Shown here: positions 33,394-42,177 of the stretch, one piece after another
How the letters are laid out: every line of letters starts with the position of its first letter
Numbering within the stretch: position 1 is the first letter of the stretch
Notes under the pieces: model-generated
What the model was told of the DNA's origin: nothing
What the model saw: the letters and a program-made list of their open reading frames with translations, nothing else
The model's database searches: none
Translations under genes and position numbers: made by a program
Source of the DNA: Planococcus wigleyi
Lineage (GTDB): Bacteria; Bacillota; Bacilli; Bacillales_A; Planococcaceae
Direction: 5' to 3'
DNA length: 64,000 bases
NCBI RefSeq assembly: GCF_014836985.1
Contig: NZ_JACSPU010000002.1
Span: 310,001 to 374,000, forward strand

Positions 33394-33430
33394 AAAAAGC
33401 TGATTAATTTCTAATTAATCAGCTTTTTTT
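33394..33430 (+). terminator. Terminator after the lower meta-pathway genes
   Basis: AAGCTGATTAAT ... ATTAATCAGCTT followed by TTTTT. The remaining 33431-33700 holds no gene and no clear regulatory motif. Confidence 0.85.
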
Positions 33431-33707
33431 AGAAGAGTTTTTAAAGACTCTAAGCGGATCAAGGGTATTCGAACTAGCGCTATTTTATTGGTATCCGTTA
33501 TAGATCAACATGTTAATTCGTGACAAACTAGTAAATACTAACTGAAAGTCTAAATAATTCCAATAGTTTTTCACCTAGTTCCATTTGATTGAATATTCTA
33601 TATTTGGTGGAAAGGTTTTATCAGATTAAAGGAGGCTGGTAGGTTGAAAATGTAAGGGGTTACATTAAAGCCGGTTTTTAAAACTAAAAAAGGAGAGGTG
33701 TGTACAT

Positions 33708-34715
33708 ATGAAAAAACTAATGATTCTCGGTGTATTTATTTTGATGGCTTGCTTGATGGCGGCGTGTGGAAATTCAGAAGATGGAAGTGCTTCGGGAGCG
33801 GAGAAATCAACACTCCGGTACGGCCATTCTGCTCCACCGACAGATCCGGGCGGTGTTATTGCGGATAAAATTGCAGCTGATACTGCTGAAGCTACTGGCG
33901 GAGAAGTGGCTATTGAAGTGTTCCCATCAGGACAGCTGGGTGGAGAAGTAGAGATTGTAGAACAATTAAGATCAGGTTCTGTTGATATGGCATTTGTCAC
34001 TGGAGGAGCTTTATCGAACTTTGTTCCTGATATCGCAGTATTGGATATGCCATTCCTTTTTGATGACTTGGACCATGCAAAAAAAGTTTTGAATGGCGAA
34101 GTCGGAAACCAAATTAAAGAAAAAGCGGCAGAAGAGGGCTTTCAGATTCTGGGGTTCTATGATTACGGAGAAGGACATCTAGCTAATACGAAGCAAGAAA
34201 TTAAAGAACCTGGTGATTTAAAGGGTCTTCAGATGCGCACCTTAGAAAATGACATTTTTATGGATACGTTCAAAGCCTTGGGAGCAGACCCGGTACCGAT
34301 GCCGTTCCCAGAAGTCTACTCGGCTATTCAACAAGGTGTAGTTGATGGGACAGATCCGGTTAATGTTGCCATGATCGGCGGCAAACTTTTCGAAGTGACA
34401 GATTACTATACTGAGATTTCTTTGAATTACCGTTCAGGTATTTTATTGATGAACAAAGATAAATTCGATGGCTTGGAAGAAGAGACCAAAACAGAGTTGG
34501 AGACTGTGGTGCAGGACAGCATTGACCATTATCACTCGGTTGTATATCCAGAGTATGAAGAAAGCGTGAAAGAAACGCTTACAGAAAATGATGTCAAGAT
34601 AGTCCCTATCGAAGACGTTGATCGTGAAGCATTTGTAGAGGCAGTTCAACCGGTATATGAGCAACATGAAGCACGGTTCGGCGATTTAATTGAACGCATT
34701 CAAAACGAAAAATAA
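33708..34715 (+). CDS. TRAP transporter solute-binding lipoprotein (DctP family)
   Basis: A 335-residue extracytoplasmic binding protein. The N-terminal M-K-K-L-M-I-L-G, hydrophobic core and lipobox M-A-A-C (near residue 20) mark a lipoprotein. The mature part has the DctP signatures: Y-G-H-S-A-P-P, the G-Q-L-G-G-E-V-E segment, L-D-M-P-F-L-F-D-D, K-G-L-Q-M-R-T (the carboxylate-binding arginine) and Q-Q-G-V-V-D-G-T. The substrate is probably an organic acid, possibly an aromatic or alicyclic acid given the position. AGGAGAGGTG lies before the ATG. Confidence 0.92.
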   Translation: MKKLMILGVFILMACLMAACGNSEDGSASGAEKSTLRYGHSAPPTDPGGVIADKIAADTAEATGGEVAIEVFPSGQLGGEVEIVEQLRSGSVDMAFVTGGALSNFVPDIAVLDMPFLFDDLDHAKKVLNGEVGNQIKEKAAEEGFQILGFYDYGEGHLANTKQEIKEPGDLKGLQMRTLENDIFMDTFKALGADPVPMPFPEVYSAIQQGVVDGTDPVNVAMIGGKLFEVTDYYTEISLNYRSGILLMNKDKFDGLEEETKTELETVVQDSIDHYHSVVYPEYEESVKETLTENDVKIVPIEDVDREAFVEAVQPVYEQHEARFGDLIERIQNEK

Positions 34716-34740
34716 TGTTACGGCAAAAAACATATTCGAA

Positions 34741-34774
34741 CAAAAGAAAGCATTTCTGATAATGCTTTCTTTTG
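34741..34774 (+). terminator. Strong hairpin between TRAP binding protein and membrane genes
   Basis: A perfect 14-bp stem, CAAAAGAAAGCATT / AATGCTTTCTTTTG, with a short T-rich tail. It probably limits read-through or protects the upstream mRNA, giving more binding protein than membrane subunits. Confidence 0.7.
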
Positions 34775-34793
34775 TCGATATGGGGGGCAGCTT

Positions 34794-35279
34794 ATGTGGA
34801 GCAAAAGTATTCGCGCGTTAAATAAAGGAACAGAGAATTTTACGATGATTTTACTGGTAATTATGGTGCTGCTAGTATTCTTTCAAATCGTTTCGCGTGC
34901 TATGTTCAGCACTTCTTTTTCATGGACCAATGAGCTGGCCCGCTACATGATGGTTTGGCTTGCTTTTTTAGGTGGAGGCATTGCTTTTCAACATAATGCG
35001 CATATTGGAATTGAAGCCATAGTAGAGAGGTTTTCAGTACGATGGCAGAAGTTTATTCAACTGGCAGTCATGGTTATTTGCATATCGTTTTTTATTATTT
35101 TGATTGTTACAGGTTTAGAGTTTACAACTTCATCGATGACTCAATCTTCACCGGCATTGAATATTCCCATGGGGTTGGTTTATTTGGCTCTACCTATAAG
35201 CGGTATTCTTCAAATACTTAATGTAGTTGATCTAAACCTCAACTATTTCAAATCCAAAGAAACAGAGTCGGAGAGGTGA
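34794..35279 (+). CDS. TRAP transporter small permease (DctQ family)
   Basis: A 161-residue membrane protein with four predicted helices and the family segment S-F-S-W-T-N-E-L-A-R-Y-M-M-V-W near residue 40. It pairs with the large subunit encoded four bases downstream. GGGGGGCAG precedes the ATG. Confidence 0.92.
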   Translation: MWSKSIRALNKGTENFTMILLVIMVLLVFFQIVSRAMFSTSFSWTNELARYMMVWLAFLGGGIAFQHNAHIGIEAIVERFSVRWQKFIQLAVMVICISFFIILIVTGLEFTTSSMTQSSPALNIPMGLVYLALPISGILQILNVVDLNLNYFKSKETESER

Positions 35280-35283
35280 TCTT

Positions 35284-36558
35284 TTGATAATCACGCTTAT
35301 AGTCATATTAACTGTACTTCTGTTGATAAATGTGCCGATAGCCGTCGCGTTTGGCCTCGGTACATTTATCGTCGTATTCATGTCGGGTAGCTTTGAAGTT
35401 ACGACTTTACCGAACAGAATGTTCAACTCGCTGGATTCATTTCCTTTACTGGCGGCGCCATTTTTCATTTTAGCCGGCAAAATTATGGAACATGGCGGGA
35501 TATCCGAAAAACTGGTGACGTTCGCGAGCAGTTTGGTCGGCCATCTGAAGGGCGGGCTCGCGCACGTATCGATTATAGCTTGCATGTTCTTTGCAGCATT
35601 GTCTGGTTCAGCAGTAGCCACAACTGCAGCTGTTGGAGCCATCTTGATACCGGCGATGGTCAAAGCTGGCTACGACCGGAATTTTTCTGCGGCGGTCCAA
35701 GCGGCTGGGGGAACTACGGGAATCATCATTCCGCCAAGCGTTCCTATGGTATTGTTCGCTGTTACTGGAGGAGTTTCTGTAGGGGATTTATTCTTAGCGG
35801 GGATAGTTCCAGGTGTTCTAGTTGGCCTTTCCCTTATGGTTGTAGCATATGTCTACTCGTCCATGAAGGGGTATAAAACTACGGCTAGAGTAAACGTCTC
35901 AGGAATAGGAAGAAGTTTTATTGATTCTTTGCTGGCTTTGTTTATGCCCGTTATTATCCTTGGTGGTATTTACGGTGGAATTTTCACACCGACGGAAGCC
36001 TCTGTAGTGGCTGTCGTGTATGGATTCCTGATTGGAAAATTTGTTTATAAAAAGATTGATTACGCAGTGATGAAAGAAATCTTATTGAGTACAGTAGTAA
36101 TAGTTTCTTCTGTTTCGCTAATAATTGCTTCAGCTTCATTCTTCGGATTATGGCTTACTTTGGAAAGGATCCCTCACACTCTCGGGACGTTGGTGGGAGG
36201 CACAAGTTTAGCGCCATTCCTGGTAATGATGATGATTATTGTTTTATTGCTCATAGTTGGCACTTTCATGGAACCTATGTCTGCAATCATCATTCTCACG
36301 CCAATCTTATTGCCAATTGTCATATTGCTTGGATACGATCCAGTTCATTTCGGGATCATCATGATTGTGACTTTATCCATTGGCCTGATAACTCCGCCAG
36401 TTGGCCTGAATTTATTCATTGCAGCAAAAGTAGGGGATATCCGCTATGAATCAATAGTAAAGCCGATAATTCCTTTCATTTTAATTTTAATTATAGATGT
36501 CATTTTAATTGTGCTACTTCCGCAAATTAGTGTAGGGGTTGCAAATTTATCTAAATAA
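35284..36558 (+). CDS. TRAP transporter large permease (DctM family)
   Basis: A 424-residue membrane protein with about twelve helices, forming the sodium-driven transport channel. Conserved segments are S-G-S-A-V-A-T-T-A-A-V-G, G-G-T-T-G-I-I-I-P-P-S and L-I-T-P-P-V-G-L-N-L near the end. TTG start with GAGAGGTGATC upstream. It completes a full TRAP system inside the catabolic island; a weak terminator hairpin (36577-36613) follows. Confidence 0.93.
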   Translation: MIITLIVILTVLLLINVPIAVAFGLGTFIVVFMSGSFEVTTLPNRMFNSLDSFPLLAAPFFILAGKIMEHGGISEKLVTFASSLVGHLKGGLAHVSIIACMFFAALSGSAVATTAAVGAILIPAMVKAGYDRNFSAAVQAAGGTTGIIIPPSVPMVLFAVTGGVSVGDLFLAGIVPGVLVGLSLMVVAYVYSSMKGYKTTARVNVSGIGRSFIDSLLALFMPVIILGGIYGGIFTPTEASVVAVVYGFLIGKFVYKKIDYAVMKEILLSTVVIVSSVSLIIASASFFGLWLTLERIPHTLGTLVGGTSLAPFLVMMMIIVLLLIVGTFMEPMSAIIILTPILLPIVILLGYDPVHFGIIMIVTLSIGLITPPVGLNLFIAAKVGDIRYESIVKPIIPFILILIIDVILIVLLPQISVGVANLSK

Positions 36559-36576
36559 AAGTCAGACGAAAGAAAG

Positions 36577-36613
36577 CGGCTGTGGAGAATATGTGCCTCA
36601 CAGTCGTTTTTTT
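36577..36613 (+). terminator. Terminator after TRAP genes
   Basis: CGGCTGTG ... CACAGTCG (one G-T pair) followed by TTTTTTT. Confidence 0.65.
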
Positions 36614-36803
36614 ATTCATTTACAAGCGGGTTCCCTTCAAATAAACAGTTTTTGGAAAGATAAATAGGTTGTCAAAGGTGAAAACTAATAAAAAATACCG
36701 GAAAACCATCTTCATTACGGATAATTTCTACTCTAGTATGCAAGAAATGATTTGTGTAATATTTCAGTATATTCTACAAATTTTATTAACCAAAGAGAAA
36801 TTA

Positions 36804-36817
36804 TTGTAAACGCATAC
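36804..36817 (+). promoter_or_regulatory. cre-like site before the second dioxygenase operon
   Basis: TGTAAACGCATACA matches the cre consensus at all but one position. It lies 17 bases before the dioxygenase ATG, where bound CcpA would block transcription. Confidence 0.5.
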
Positions 36818-36834
36818 AAAGGGGCGAAAAGAAA

Positions 36835-37788
36835 ATGGCGAATCCGGAAATTGCAAAATTAGGCTATGTGTCGTTGGTGACACCAGATTTAGAGGCATCC
36901 CTGCACTTCTTTAAAGAAGTGATCGGCCTGGAGGAAACGGTTGAAATTGATGGCGTCCATTATTTGCGGGCATGGGGAGATTTTCAGCATCATACCTTGT
37001 CGATTGAAAAAGGCGACAGCGGCCATGTGAAATACATCGGCTGGCGGACGAAAAACCGCAAGGACGTCGGAGAATTCCGGGAACTGCTGGAAAACGATGG
37101 CGTGCAAGTGGACTATTACGCAGCTGGTGAAACGCCGGGCATCGGTGAAGCAATCCGCTTCCGTCTGCCAAGTGGTCATACATTTGAATTGTATTACGAT
37201 ATCGAGCGGCCGGCGCCAGAAGAACATCAGAAATCGGTATTGAAAAACCAGACATATAAGGCTTGGGCAAAAGGAATTTCACCGAGACGCCTGGACCACG
37301 TCAATATCCACACAACGACGGATGCGGGCATCACATACGAATTCCTGAAAGAACTGGGATTCAATATGCGCGAGTATTTACGGGATGACAATGGAGACAT
37401 CATTGCCGGCTGGATGAGCGTTACGCAATTGGTGCACGATGTGGCGCTGGCGCAGAAGCCATCATTGCCGTCACCGGCCCGCATTCACCACATTTCTTAT
37501 TGGTCAGACGATTCGCAGGATATCCTCCGGGCAGCGGATATTCTCAGCGAAAACAATATCAAATTTATCGGCCCAGGAAAACACGGCATTTCGCAGGCCC
37601 TCTACTTATACGTCATGGATCCGGGCAGCGGTTTCCGTGTAGAACTGTTCACCGGCGGCTATTTGATCTTCGAACCCGATTGGGAACCGGTGGAATGGAC
37701 CATGAAAGAACGTGTCTTCGGCAACACGTATTGGGGAGATTCAGTGCAGGACAAGGAATTGAACAATATCACCATCGAGGCGAAATAA
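36835..37788 (+). CDS. Extradiol ring-cleavage dioxygenase (VOC type I), copy 2
   Basis: A 317-residue paralogue of the 29134 gene with the same two VOC modules. Iron ligands are predicted from R-L-D-H-V-N, I-H-H-I-S-Y-W and F-R-V-E-L-F-T-G-G-Y; the N-terminal W-G-D-F-Q-H-H-T-L-S-I segment is shared with copy 3 (48002). It resembles copy 3 more than copy 1 in its visible motifs. It is the first gene of the second operon and may serve a different catechol from copy 1. Confidence 0.88.
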   Translation: MANPEIAKLGYVSLVTPDLEASLHFFKEVIGLEETVEIDGVHYLRAWGDFQHHTLSIEKGDSGHVKYIGWRTKNRKDVGEFRELLENDGVQVDYYAAGETPGIGEAIRFRLPSGHTFELYYDIERPAPEEHQKSVLKNQTYKAWAKGISPRRLDHVNIHTTTDAGITYEFLKELGFNMREYLRDDNGDIIAGWMSVTQLVHDVALAQKPSLPSPARIHHISYWSDDSQDILRAADILSENNIKFIGPGKHGISQALYLYVMDPGSGFRVELFTGGYLIFEPDWEPVEWTMKERVFGNTYWGDSVQDKELNNITIEAK

Positions 37789-37809
37789 GGCGAAAAGAGG
37801 CGAACTCTC

Positions 37810-38607
37810 ATGAAAACAATCGAAATCGATCACACAAACTTGCAGCAGCACCAGCTTGGACTATCACCGCATGTCATCGCCCTTGGATTTTTTGACGGAT
37901 TGCACAAAGGCCACCGGACCGTTATCGAAGAAGCGAAGAAAAAAGCGGACTTGCTGGGATTGCCTTTGTCGGTCATGAGCTTTTTCCCGCATCCGAAAAG
38001 TGTTTTGTCGAAAGGCAAAGTACACGTCGATTATTTGATGCCGATGGAGAAAAAGCAGCAGCGGCTCGAGGAACTGGGTGTGGATTTGTTCTTGGTTGTT
38101 GAATTCAATTTAGATTTCGCCGCTTTGTCTCCTGAACAATTTGTACAGGATTACCTTGTCGGTTTGAACGCCAAGCATGTTGTTTGCGGATTTGATTATA
38201 CGTACGGCTCTAAAGGAGCGGGAAACGTCACGACACTTGCCGATCATGGTGGCGGCCATTTCGGTGTAACGGAAGTAGCGAAAGTCGAGGTTTGTGGAGA
38301 AAAGATCAGTTCAACACGTATCCGCGAAACGTTGGCAACCGGAGACATTGAGTTTTTGCAGAACATGATGGGCGAAGCCTACACCATTGAATGGTGCCCG
38401 GAAAACGGCTTGCTGCCGCATTATACGCTGCCGGCAGCTGGGGAATACGTCGTTACCTTGAAGTGCCATGACCGGGAAATGACCGGCATTCTGCAAGTGA
38501 CAAACGACCGGCAGATTAATTTTAACCGCATCGGCTTTATTTCGGATAAGCGTATGACCATCAAATGGCATAAGGAAATCGAAGAAAACGTGTTCAGTTT
38601 AGTTTGA
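37810..38607 (+). CDS. FAD-synthetase-like protein without a recognisable riboflavin-kinase domain
   Basis: A 265-residue protein. The first ~185 residues are a nucleotidyltransferase domain of the bifunctional RibF/RibC family: G-F-F-D-G-L-H-K-G-H-R, F-F-P-H-P-K, L-S-P-E-Q-F-V, G-F-D-Y-T-Y-G and I-S-S-T-R-I-R-E-T-L. The last ~80 residues are where riboflavin kinase should be, but its P-T-A-N motif is missing and the region is short. It should convert FMN to FAD, or has lost activity. With several FAD enzymes in the same operon, a cofactor-supply role is plausible. Confidence 0.8.
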   Translation: MKTIEIDHTNLQQHQLGLSPHVIALGFFDGLHKGHRTVIEEAKKKADLLGLPLSVMSFFPHPKSVLSKGKVHVDYLMPMEKKQQRLEELGVDLFLVVEFNLDFAALSPEQFVQDYLVGLNAKHVVCGFDYTYGSKGAGNVTTLADHGGGHFGVTEVAKVEVCGEKISSTRIRETLATGDIEFLQNMMGEAYTIEWCPENGLLPHYTLPAAGEYVVTLKCHDREMTGILQVTNDRQINFNRIGFISDKRMTIKWHKEIEENVFSLV

Positions 38608-38632
38608 TCAATTAATGGCAGAGGATGATTGG

Positions 38633-39529
38633 ATGTCGAAAAATAAACAGTTTAAGCAATTGCTTCAGCAACCGAACGCTTTTATGTTGCCGGGAGCTTA
38701 TGACGGAATGACGGCACGGATGATTGAGGAATTCGGATTTCCTGCTATTTATGCAACAGGTGCCGGAATCTCCAATGCCCAGCTCGGCTGGGCGGATGTG
38801 GGACTGACGGCAGTCACGGAAATAGCCGATGTGGTCGCACGGATGTCAGATGTCACCAATGTCCCGATCGTTGTCGATGGGGACACGGGCTTCGGCAATG
38901 CATTGAATTTGATGCGCACCGTTAAACAATTGGAGCGGGCGGGTGCTTCAGCCATTCAGTTTGAAGATCAGGTAGCTCCTAAGAAATGCGGCCATTTTGG
39001 CGGCAAGCAAGTAATTTCAAAAGAAGAAATGGTCAATAAAATCAAAGCTGCAGTCGATACACGGCAAGCTGAAGACCTATCGATCATCGCGAGAACCGAT
39101 GCCTTGGCGATTTATGGCATGGAGGAAGCGATTGATCGGGCAAACGCTTATAAAGAAGCAGGGGCGGACGTCATTTTTGTCGAAGCACCGACAACGGTTG
39201 AGCAGCTGACACAGATTACAGCACAGGTTCCGGACATCCCGCATATCATCAACATGGTCGAAGGCGGCAGCACACCGCTGGTCTCGCTGGAAGAAGCGGA
39301 AAAGATGGGCTTCCAAATCATGCTGTGTGCCAATACGGTATTGCGTTCCGCCATCAAGGGCATCCAGCAAAGCCTGGGCGTCCTGCAACGGGACAAATCG
39401 CAGGAGAATATCCATGAGTTCATCTGTACGTGGGAAGAACGGCAGGAACTGTTCAAGCTCAAACAAATCAAGCAATGGGAAAAGCAATACCTTGAATTTG
39501 ATGTATTAGAGGAGGCGCGCAAACGATGA
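38633..39529 (+). CDS. Isocitrate lyase / PEP mutase superfamily enzyme
   Basis: A 298-residue (beta/alpha)8 enzyme. It has D-G-D-T-G-F-G-N (magnesium-binding), the loop K-K-C-G-H-F-G-G-K-Q with the catalytic cysteine, I-I-A-R-T-D-A and V-E-A-P-T-T. Cysteine in K-K-C-G-H fits C-C lyases (2-methylisocitrate or dimethylmalate lyase type) rather than phosphonopyruvate mutases. The start at 38633 has AGAGGATG upstream; an earlier in-frame ATG at 38615 is possible. It overlaps the next gene by four bases. It may cleave a branched dicarboxylic acid released from the ring system. Confidence 0.82.
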   Translation: MSKNKQFKQLLQQPNAFMLPGAYDGMTARMIEEFGFPAIYATGAGISNAQLGWADVGLTAVTEIADVVARMSDVTNVPIVVDGDTGFGNALNLMRTVKQLERAGASAIQFEDQVAPKKCGHFGGKQVISKEEMVNKIKAAVDTRQAEDLSIIARTDALAIYGMEEAIDRANAYKEAGADVIFVEAPTTVEQLTQITAQVPDIPHIINMVEGGSTPLVSLEEAEKMGFQIMLCANTVLRSAIKGIQQSLGVLQRDKSQENIHEFICTWEERQELFKLKQIKQWEKQYLEFDVLEEARKR

Positions 39530-40947
39530 CGAGAGAAATCGACTACGATATTGCCATTATCGGCTGTGGGGCTGCGGGTACTGCAGCGGCTCTGGCAGCT
39601 GCAGAAAAAGCGAAAGAACAAGACCATCAATTGAAAATCGCCATCATAGAACGGGCGGATTTTGATAACCGTGGCGGCAACTCGCGCTGGACAGCTGCTT
39701 ATATGCGCATGGAAAACATCGACCAGCCGGCACCGAATTTCAAAGAAGACATGATGGCGTTCTCGGATAATTTTTCAGACCGCCAATACATTGAAACACT
39801 TTACGACCAGGCGGGGCCGACGTTGCGCTGGGTGGAGTCAAAAGGTGTCGGCTTCGACTATTTGCCGACCATGTTTTTGACTTCAGCCAAACCGCGGCTG
39901 TTGCCTGTCGGCGGCGGGCGTGCCTTAATCGATACGCTGTCGCTGCGCGCTCGGGCACTCGGTGTGGAAATCATCTATGAAGCGACTGCCTGGAATTTGA
40001 GCCTGGATGAAGAAGGGGCAGTCGATGGGCTGAAGATCCGCATCAAAGGCGGGAGTTCAATCGATTTGAGTGTCAGTACCGTTATTTTGGCATCTGGCGG
40101 TTTCCAGGGAAGCCAGGAAATGATGGCGCAGTACATCGGCCGGGATGCCCACAAAATTCCGCCGGTCGCGGAAGGCGGTCTTTTCAATAAAGGTGAAGGC
40201 ATCCGCATGGCTATGCAGTTGGGCGCTAAAGGCTCAGGGCAGTGGGACGCTTTTCATGCCGAGCCGGTCGATCCGCGCAGCAAACGTGAAGAAGCGGGCG
40301 TCATGACTTATCCATACGCCATCCTTGTCGACCAGAACGGCAATCGTTTTGTCGACGAAGGTGCATCGACGATTGATGAGCAGTACGAAGCGGTGGCGCG
40401 GAAAATTTTCTATGAACTGCCGAACCACATCGCTTATATGATCACCGATCAAAAATTATACGATATTCCAAATTACGAAGAAGCCCTGCAGACAGAACAG
40501 CCGCCGGTAACTGGAGAAACCATCGAAGAACTGGCGGAGAAACTGGACATTCCAGCAGAAACTTTAGCGAAGACGGTCAGCGAGTTCAATGCGGCTGTCC
40601 AGCCTGGTGAATTTTTATGGAATAAAAAAGACGGCAAAAAAGCTGTCGGCATCGAACCGCCTAAATCCAATTGGTCAGTGCCGATCGATCAAGGGCCGTA
40701 TATCGCGTATCCGATTATTTGCTGCAATGTCTTCACTAACGGCGGACTGGCAACAGACATCCATGGCCGTGTCCTTTCAAATGACAATGAAGCGATACCG
40801 GGCCTGTACGCAGCTGGTGAAATGACGGGGCTTTACTACGGGAAATACCCTGGCGGTACGTCAGTGTTAAGAGGCCTGGTATTCGGCAAACGTTCCGGTG
40901 AACATGCAGTCGAATATATTTCATCAAACGTCAAATCTTATTCTTAA
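39526..40947 (+). CDS. FAD-dependent dehydrogenase (FAD_binding_2 family), copy 1
   Basis: A 473-residue flavoprotein related to fumarate reductase, tricarballylate dehydrogenase (TcuA) and 3-ketosteroid dehydrogenase. The N-terminal dinucleotide motif is I-I-G-C-G-A-A-G-T-A-A-A; G-G-N-S-R-W-T follows, and L-Y-A-A-G-E-M-T-G near residue 425 is the second FAD contact. The lack of a signal peptide or heme motif suggests a cytosolic dehydrogenase or enoate reductase. Its substrate is unknown. The start overlaps the upstream lyase gene (ATGA). Confidence 0.85.
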   Translation: MTREIDYDIAIIGCGAAGTAAALAAAEKAKEQDHQLKIAIIERADFDNRGGNSRWTAAYMRMENIDQPAPNFKEDMMAFSDNFSDRQYIETLYDQAGPTLRWVESKGVGFDYLPTMFLTSAKPRLLPVGGGRALIDTLSLRARALGVEIIYEATAWNLSLDEEGAVDGLKIRIKGGSSIDLSVSTVILASGGFQGSQEMMAQYIGRDAHKIPPVAEGGLFNKGEGIRMAMQLGAKGSGQWDAFHAEPVDPRSKREEAGVMTYPYAILVDQNGNRFVDEGASTIDEQYEAVARKIFYELPNHIAYMITDQKLYDIPNYEEALQTEQPPVTGETIEELAEKLDIPAETLAKTVSEFNAAVQPGEFLWNKKDGKKAVGIEPPKSNWSVPIDQGPYIAYPIICCNVFTNGGLATDIHGRVLSNDNEAIPGLYAAGEMTGLYYGKYPGGTSVLRGLVFGKRSGEHAVEYISSNVKSYS

Positions 40948-40965
40948 CGAAAAGGGGTGAAGCTT

Positions 40966-41700
40966 TTGTTAACTGGAAAAGTGGCGCTGGTCACAGGCGG
41001 CGGCCGGGGAATTGGCCGGGAAACCAGCATTCTGCTGGCTTCATACGGAGCGGATGTAGCAGTTTGTGCAAGAAGTGCGGATGAATGCCAGGAAGTGGTG
41101 AACGTGATCACCGAACAATACGGCGTCCGGGCCATCGCGGTCATTTGCGATGTGGGCGATGAAGAGGCAGTCAAACAAGCGGTTGAAACCGTGGAAAAAG
41201 AGTTAGGGAAAGTATCGATCCTGATTAATAATGCAGGCGTCATGAGCCTTAAGCCGTTTACGGAAACGACAACGGACGAATGGAAATGGGTGCAGGAGAT
41301 CAATGTCAATGCGCCTTTCAACTTGAGTAAAGCCGTTGTTCCGGGAATGATTGAACAGAAAGACGGCGTCATCATCAACATCGGCTCGATTTGGGGAACA
41401 AAAGGAGGCCCGAACCGCAGTGCCTATATTACCTCAAAACACGCGATTATCGGCTTTTCAAAAGCGCTGGGCGAAGAACTGAAGCCGCACGGTGTTCGTG
41501 TGAATGTGGTAAATCCAGGTCCAGTCGATACCAGAATGATTGATGATCTGGGCATGGATGTCGATAAAAGCGGCTGGCTCAAGCCGATCGATATCGCTCA
41601 TGTAGTGGTTGACTTATGTCTGCCGAAAATGGTCGCAGTTACAGCAGCATCCATTGAAGCGTTCGGTGCAGGACAGCCGATTGCCAGTTTACAAAAATAA
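40966..41700 (+). CDS. Short-chain dehydrogenase/reductase (classical SDR)
   Basis: A 244-residue NAD(P)-dependent oxidoreductase. Cofactor motif T-G-G-G-R-G-I-G-R, N-N-A-G near residue 85, the catalytic serine in N-I-G-S-I-W-G and Y-I-T-S-K (Tyr-x-x-x-Lys). A TTG start at 40966 is chosen because AAAAGGGGTGA lies upstream and the protein then begins L-T-G-K-V-A-L-V-T-G. Located between two FAD dehydrogenases, it probably interconverts an alcohol and a ketone of the substrate. Confidence 0.88.
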   Translation: MLTGKVALVTGGGRGIGRETSILLASYGADVAVCARSADECQEVVNVITEQYGVRAIAVICDVGDEEAVKQAVETVEKELGKVSILINNAGVMSLKPFTETTTDEWKWVQEINVNAPFNLSKAVVPGMIEQKDGVIINIGSIWGTKGGPNRSAYITSKHAIIGFSKALGEELKPHGVRVNVVNPGPVDTRMIDDLGMDVDKSGWLKPIDIAHVVVDLCLPKMVAVTAASIEAFGAGQPIASLQK

Positions 41701-41722
41701 AACTCGAAGGGGACGATATAAA

Positions 41723-42172
41723 ATGACTGAATTCGTATCAGCAATCTCATCAAAAAACATCAGCCTTGAATTATCCACAAAACTATTGGAGGCAGCAGTA
41801 GAAAAAGGTAAAGAATTAGGCATGCCTTTCAGCATCTCAATTGTCGACAGAGTCGGCAACCTTAAAGCTTTCTCCGCTATGGACAATGCGCCGGTATTGA
41901 GCCTGGACATTGCGCAGAACAAAGCCTTTTCAGCAGCAACCTACAACCGTGCTACACATGAATGGTATGACCGTCTGAAAGATGATCCGCCATTATTGCA
42001 TGGCTTGGTACATACAGAGCGCCTGGTTATTTTCGGCGGCGGCTATCCGATTAAGATCGACGGAGAATTGATTGGCGGCATTGGTGTCAGTGGAGGCCAT
42101 TACACGCATGATATGCAGGTTTGTGAAGCTGCTTTGGAAGTTCTGGAGCAACTTACCACAAAGGCTGTGTAA
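41723..42172 (+). CDS. GlcG/HbpS-family protein
   Basis: A 149-residue protein of the GlcG/PduO-C/HbpS family: the segment G-M-P-F-S-I-S-I-V-D-R-V-G-N-L near residue 35 and G-G-Y-P-I-K-I-D-G-E-L-I-G-G-I-G-V-S-G-G in the C-terminal half are characteristic. Such proteins bind heme or corrinoid or accompany oxidoreductases of unknown mechanism. GAAGGGGAC precedes the ATG at 41723. Its place immediately before a FAD dehydrogenase, as GlcG sits with glycolate oxidase genes, suggests a partner role. Confidence 0.82.
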   Translation: MTEFVSAISSKNISLELSTKLLEAAVEKGKELGMPFSISIVDRVGNLKAFSAMDNAPVLSLDIAQNKAFSAATYNRATHEWYDRLKDDPPLLHGLVHTERLVIFGGGYPIKIDGELIGGIGVSGGHYTHDMQVCEAALEVLEQLTTKAV

Positions 42173-42177
42173 AGCGT

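Noticed and set aside
38633..39529. Phosphonopyruvate mutase of phosphonate metabolism
   Set aside because: The K-K-C-G-H loop cysteine points to the C-C lyase branch, and no other phosphonate gene is present.
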